DNA of 64,000 nucleotides from Bog-756 sp963813525 (GTDB lineage Bacteria; Actinomycetota; Acidimicrobiia; Acidimicrobiales; RAAP-2). Positions 60,729 through 64,000 of this stretch are shown one piece after another; the stretch's first letter is position 1; each line of letters opens with the position of its first letter. The DNA lies in the NCBI GenBank assembly GCA_963813525.1, contig CAWEZI010000005.1, positions 248,001 to 312,000 on the forward strand, written 5' to 3'. Position numbers and translations under genes: made by a program. Under the pieces are notes generated by a model that was not told the origin of the DNA, made no database searches, and was given only the letters and a program-made list of their open reading frames with translations.

Positions 60729-62551
60729 CTGAAGGAGACGGGGGCGGGGTCCCGCCCCCGTCTCCTTCACCCGACAAGGGCGATGACGACGTAAAGCTGA
60801 TCCACGTAGTGCAAAGGACGATCGCTCCGACCACACGAACGACGCTCGATCTGCTGAGCCTGCCGTTCCCATTCAGCCAGGTCGACCTACTTGATCCATC
60901 CGAATTTATTAAGGCTGCCAATCAACGGCGTATAGGGACGTGGGTCGGGCGAGACCTGGACGAGAGCGGGCTCCAGGAGCTGCACCGGCAGCGGATTCTG
61001 GTTCCTTTCTACTGCGTGAGCATCGCTGAGGAACCAGCCGGCGAGCCGATTGACATCTCCGAGAGCTTGACTGCGCAACACGTTCGAAATACCCACGTTG
61101 CGGAGCTGTACTCGGCGGCGGCCTCCGGCCGTCTCACGGATCCGTCGACAGAACTCTTCGCGGCCTGGCCCACCGAACGGGTGCGTATCTTGTGGCCGTC
61201 CGTGGAGCGGGGCTACCTGTACTCGCACCACCAACTATTGGCCCTTGAGCATGTGCGAGCGATCGTGGCGTCCCTGCGGCCTCGATATTTCGCCGATCAT
61301 CGCCGTGAGTCATTTCTCCCAGAAGCTGACTTTCCCGATCACCGTGCCCGGGAGGGAATCGAGTCGTGGCGAGGGCTGGCCATCACGCTGTCGGCGATCG
61401 ACACTCGAGCATGGCCGGGGATTACTCAATGGGTCCGACACAGCATTGAGGTCTGGCGAGCGTCGAATCTTGCGCAAACGGCCGAAGAATTGCTGGGGTG
61501 GCTCGGCCTATCCTTGGACGAATTGCGCCGCCAGTCTGGGCGACTGCGATCCAACGCCAGCTTCGGCGACGTCCTCGGTGACTTCTACGACGTCGTACGG
61601 CGTGCGAAATCGGAGGCGTGGGATTCACTTCGGGGTGGCGCACGGTGCGTCATGGACGAGCGGATGGCGGCGGAGGTTCTTGACCGCTTTGCCGACGAAC
61701 TGGAGGGTGTAACAACTGCGGACCGTCCCGAACCACCCGAGCACTTGGCACAGCAAGCGGTGAGTCGACGTCCCGAATCCCTCGACGCCGCTCTGACGGG
61801 TCTCCACCTCTCGCCGCATCCGCCGCTGGTGGTGGCACTCGAAGGCAAGACTGAGATGACGCTCTTTCCCAAGGTTCTCGCGCAGCTCGGAATCACAATG
61901 GACCCGTCGTGGATGAAGTTCGTGGAGTTCGAGGGGACGAAAGACCTGTCACTGCTCGCAAGGTTCGCAGCTGAACCACAGCTCGGAGCCGATCACGGTG
62001 ACTTCGTTATGCTCGACCGCCCGGTCACTCGCTTCCTTGTTCTCACTGACGCCGAGAACAAGTTCGCAACGCAGGCGAAGCGCGCAAAGCAGCGAAAACT
62101 GTTGCTGGACTCAATCACGAGGGGGGTGCCGGGAGACCTGCGGCAAGATCTCTACACCCGGGGCGCACGCATCGTCGAGATCCTCACGTGGGGCCAGTAT
62201 CCCTTCGAGTTCGCTCACTTCAACGATCATCAGATCGCGGATGGACTCTTATCCCTCGCTTCGACGAGGTACCTGGGTGGACGATCGAGCCTGATTGCCC
62301 GAGTGGCGACCGAGCGCAGTTCGCAATCGCCCAACGTGGGCGACATTTGGCCGACATCCGGCATTGCACACCTCAAGGTGTCTCTCGCCGAAGAGCTCTG
62401 GGCCCTACTGGAGAAGCGAATCGAGACTGCGATCCGACGAGGAACAAAGGGCCCGCCGGTGATGAAGGCAGCAGTCCGGGCGTACGAGCTGGCCATGTTG
62501 TCGTACCAGCGCAACATGTCGGTACGACGCAGTCGGGACGGGCGTCGCTAG
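60725..62551 (+). CDS. TOPRIM-domain protein, defence-like
   Basis: A 608-residue protein; GTG 60725 overlaps the small gene, but a GTG at 60809 (VQRTIAPTTRTTLDLLSLP) is a serious alternative because the first 28 residues are coded by a long palindrome. The N-terminal 300 residues are unrecognised (RILVPFYCVSIAEEPAGEPI). A TOPRIM-like domain follows: VVALEGKTEMTLFPKVLAQL with E373 and E377, then FLVLTDAENKF with D442 and E444, the pattern of OLD/RecR/primase TOPRIM folds. An ATPase such as OLD's is not fused. With the divergent nuclease-like gene it may form a defence system; this is inference. Confidence 0.7.
   Translation: MTEGDGGGVPPPSPSPDKGDDDVKLIHVVQRTIAPTTRTTLDLLSLPFPFSQVDLLDPSEFIKAANQRRIGTWVGRDLDESGLQELHRQRILVPFYCVSIAEEPAGEPIDISESLTAQHVRNTHVAELYSAAASGRLTDPSTELFAAWPTERVRILWPSVERGYLYSHHQLLALEHVRAIVASLRPRYFADHRRESFLPEADFPDHRAREGIESWRGLAITLSAIDTRAWPGITQWVRHSIEVWRASNLAQTAEELLGWLGLSLDELRRQSGRLRSNASFGDVLGDFYDVVRRAKSEAWDSLRGGARCVMDERMAAEVLDRFADELEGVTTADRPEPPEHLAQQAVSRRPESLDAALTGLHLSPHPPLVVALEGKTEMTLFPKVLAQLGITMDPSWMKFVEFEGTKDLSLLARFAAEPQLGADHGDFVMLDRPVTRFLVLTDAENKFATQAKRAKQRKLLLDSITRGVPGDLRQDLYTRGARIVEILTWGQYPFEFAHFNDHQIADGLLSLASTRYLGGRSSLIARVATERSSQSPNVGDIWPTSGIAHLKVSLAEELWALLEKRIETAIRRGTKGPPVMKAAVRAYELAMLSYQRNMSVRRSRDGRR
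60730..60769. repeat. 40-bp near-perfect palindrome (19-bp arms, 2-bp spacer)
   Basis: Arms TGAAGGAGACGGGGGCGGG (60730-60748) and its exact complement (60751-60769) flank GT. It lies two bases after the small gene's stop and inside the first codons of the TOPRIM gene (GDGGGVPPPSPS). It could end the small transcript or block translation of the larger gene. No T-run follows, so classical termination is unsure. Confidence 0.85.
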
Positions 62552-62711
62552 GGCCCCGTCGGGGATGGGTTGGCTTCGAGCGAACGACGAGGGCTCGGAT
62601 AGCGTCGAGATTCCGCTTCGAATCGGAGGGCGCCGACGTCGGAGTGTGCACTGAGCGCATCTGGTAAGAAGACAGAAGGCCCATCTCGTGATAATGACAA
62701 AGGTCCAGTTC

Positions 62712-62732
62712 GTGAGAACCGCCGTGAGAACC
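62712..62732 (+). repeat. Tandem GTGAGAACC pair, left block
   Basis: GTGAGAACC at 62712-62720 and 62724-62732 (12-base period), followed by AAACG. The same text recurs 250 bp on at 62962. Such paired sites resemble integrase arm-type sites. Confidence 0.75.
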
Positions 62733-62872
62733 AAACGCCCGCAAACCATGGAAAGTGGTGGCGAATGGTGGTCAGTTGTGGTCAAATCGAATCGACGAAT
62801 ATTCCAGGTAGCGGTGCCTAAGTGAGTTCCCCGGCCAGTCACGGTATATGATGGATAAATGACACTTTAGAT

Positions 62873-62914
62873 CTACGGATCAGAAGGTTGCAGGTTCGAA
62901 TCCTGCCGAGCGCG
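62873..62914 (+). other. tRNA-Arg(ACG) 3' half, probable attachment-site remnant
   Basis: Loop CTACGGA (62873-62879), variable loop, T-arm GCAGG, TTCGAAT, CCTGC (perfect 5-bp stem), acceptor CGAGCGC and discriminator G at 62914, with exact tRNA spacing. The next bases are CTA, not CCA. Upstream bases do not pair with the anticodon stem, so the 5' half is absent. Confidence 0.8.
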
Positions 62915-62961
62915 CTAAAAGTCCAGGTCAGACCGCCATTCAATGTCGAGCACCATGCTCG

Positions 62962-62996
62962 GTGAGAACCCCGTGAGAACCAAACGGTTCTCACGG
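62962..62996. repeat. GTGAGAACC block with 11-bp inverted repeat
   Basis: Two direct GTGAGAACC copies (62962-62970, 62973-62981) are followed by an inverted one. CCGTGAGAACC (62971-62981) and GGTTCTCACGG (62986-62996) are exact complements around AAAC. Confidence 0.85.
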
Positions 62997-63186
62997 ACGG
63001 CTGAGTTCCCGGGCACGCACGGCCGCCGGATGCGGGCTCGCCTGGTCGGTCGCGGCAATTCGGATCGAGTCCGACTGAGTGGCGATAACGATCTCCTATA
63101 GGAACCTCCCTGGGGGACGGATCCGGGCACTCTGGCCAAGTCGGAAGCGGACACCAAAGTAGATGCTTCCTGCACCTTTTGCACGG

Positions 63187-63675
63187 TCATGGCACGGTCT
63201 CGCTTGGGGCACGATGACAGCCGGGAAGCTGGGCGCTGAAGTCCTCGAGCGCATCCAGGTTTCCTATGCGCCGTCGGAGGTCGGTAACGATGTGCAGAGC
63301 CAGCGGGTCGCAGCCGACGCTGGCGAGATGTTCATGGAGCAGATCGGTGGCTCGACTGAAGTTGCCGGCGGCCGCGGTGTGGACCACTTCAATGTGATGG
63401 CGTTCCCAGCTCATCGGGCGGCCACCGATGTGACTTGGGGGCGCTTCGATGTAGGCGGCGAGATCGGCGACGGCGAGTGCGAAGCCAGGATCGGCTATGA
63501 CCGCGTGACGGAGCGCCTTTACGGTGGCCGACGCGCCCCCGGCCCGTTGCGCTTGGCGATAGAAGGCGGCGGCCCGGTTGTTGGCCGTGACCACCCGACC
63601 GTGGTCCTCGACCGCGGGACCTGCAGAATCCGACCGGCCAAAGCGGGTGTTCGGTTGTTCTGGATCGCGATGCAT
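63187..63675 (-). CDS. TPR-like hypothetical protein, probably truncated
   Basis: About 162 residues from ATG 63675 (MHRDPEQPNTRF); a start at 63738 is possible. FYRQAQRAGGASATVKALRH, AVIADPGFALAVADLAAYIE, then HHIEVVHTAAAGNFSRATDL and LLHEHLASVGCDPLALHIVT are typical of TTC38-like TPR proteins, which have about 400 residues. The frame ends soon after (LEDFSAQLPGCHRAPSETVP) close to the tRNA junction, so the 3' part may have been lost when the element inserted. Confidence 0.6.
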   Translation of the reverse strand: MHRDPEQPNTRFGRSDSAGPAVEDHGRVVTANNRAAAFYRQAQRAGGASATVKALRHAVIADPGFALAVADLAAYIEAPPSHIGGRPMSWERHHIEVVHTAAAGNFSRATDLLHEHLASVGCDPLALHIVTDLRRRIGNLDALEDFSAQLPGCHRAPSETVP

Positions 63676-63784
63676 AACTATCAGGTTGCGCTTGTGACCT
63701 GAGGCCGCCCTGAGGTAGTACTGAGGTGCAAGCCCCACGGCTTGAGATGGCCTCGAAGGGAACTCGAGCTGCGGCTTTGGTGGT

Positions 63785-64000
63785 TCAGGTCGCGGGTGGT
63801 GTGAGACGGGTGGCGAGGGCCACCAGATCTGGCTCGTCGGTGAGGGAGCGATGCGAGGGACCTGAGGCTCGCTGTTGGGCCAACGCCACGAAGTTGTCGG
63901 TGTTGTGCTGAGTGGGGTCTGCGATCGCGTTCGCTGCGGCCAGGGCGGAATCGGCGAGCAGTTGGGATTCAGGATCCCCGATTGCCTGTGCGGCTCTGAC
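63785..64000 (-). CDS. C-terminal part of an unknown protein, start outside the window
   Basis: Open from the right edge on the minus strand to TGA at 63787-63785, 71 codons. Readable: AIGDPESQLLADSALAAANA, IADPTQHNTDNFVALAQQRA and LTDEPDLVALATRLTPPAT. The even codon use and lack of stops suggest a real gene end. It is read in the same direction as the TPR-like gene and may be its upstream neighbour. No family recognised. Confidence 0.55.
   Translation of the reverse strand, partial: VRAAQAIGDPESQLLADSALAAANAIADPTQHNTDNFVALAQQRASGPSHRSLTDEPDLVALATRLTPPAT

Larger units (their letters stand above)
62552..63186. other. 635-bp junction with tRNA-Arg 3' half and GTGAGAACC repeats
   Basis: No gene is called. 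Two direct-repeat blocks of GTGAGAACC flank a tRNA-Arg 3' half, suggesting the attachment region of an integrated element. No integrase gene lies within the window next to it. Confidence 0.6.

Overview
The window is G+C-rich and carries protein families typical of Actinomycetota: an SCO6880-like conjugation protein, a DUF4913-like protein, LAL-type LuxR regulators, frequent GTG starts with GTGA or TGATG stop/start overlaps, and a LexA-box-like palindrome. The order or genus cannot be fixed from the sequence. No ribosomal RNA, complete tRNA, transposase, integrase or CRISPR array was found.

Layout. (1) 1-13.6 kb: conjugative module. The 3' part of a MobF/TraA relaxase-helicase reads rightward. 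A leftward operon (13568 to 4857) encodes a small two-helix pilin-like protein, a TrbL-like membrane protein, an SCO6880-like protein, a VirB4 ATPase, a one-helix TcpC-like protein, a transglycosylase-NlpC/P60 hydrolase, a small coupled protein, the VirD4 coupling ATPase and a DUF4913-like protein. An AbiTii-like gene and an orphan gene sit between relaxase and operon. (2) 14-20.4 kb: small accessory genes, a two-gene unit with a short-helix-repeat protein, and an adenylate-kinase-like gene. (3) 20.9-30 kb: a LAL regulator, a PucR/CdaR-type regulator, a MEDS-domain sensor and a toluene/alkene monooxygenase operon (tmoABCDE order, no reductase). (4) 30-52.6 kb: SDRs, two paralogous epoxide hydrolases, a carboxylesterase, NDH-2, htpX-lemA, msrB/msrA, a glyoxalase-fold protein and a crotonase. 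This stretch is littered with gene remnants: PoxB-like, LuxR, PRC-barrel, FtsH, Ohr, transaldolase, a third epoxide hydrolase, alpha/beta hydrolase, msrB and a glyoxalase-fold protein. (5) 52.6-63 kb: a defence-like island between two tRNA 3' halves (Ile at 53028, Arg at 62873): a TIGR04255-type triad, an HTH gene below a LexA box, two nuclease-like genes, and divergently a 47-residue protein coupled to a TOPRIM-domain protein. (6) 63-64 kb: truncated genes running off the right edge.

How the genes may work together. The monooxygenase would convert alkenes or aromatics to epoxides or phenols. The two epoxide hydrolases would then open epoxides to diols, and the SDR and esterase could act further downstream; the reductase must come from elsewhere. 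A near-identical 62-bp direct repeat at 18854 and 55323 brackets this whole metabolic region, and with the two tRNA 3' halves suggests layered integration of mobile elements. The frameshifted or internally deleted genes suggest a region in flux, although assembly errors cannot be excluded from sequence alone.
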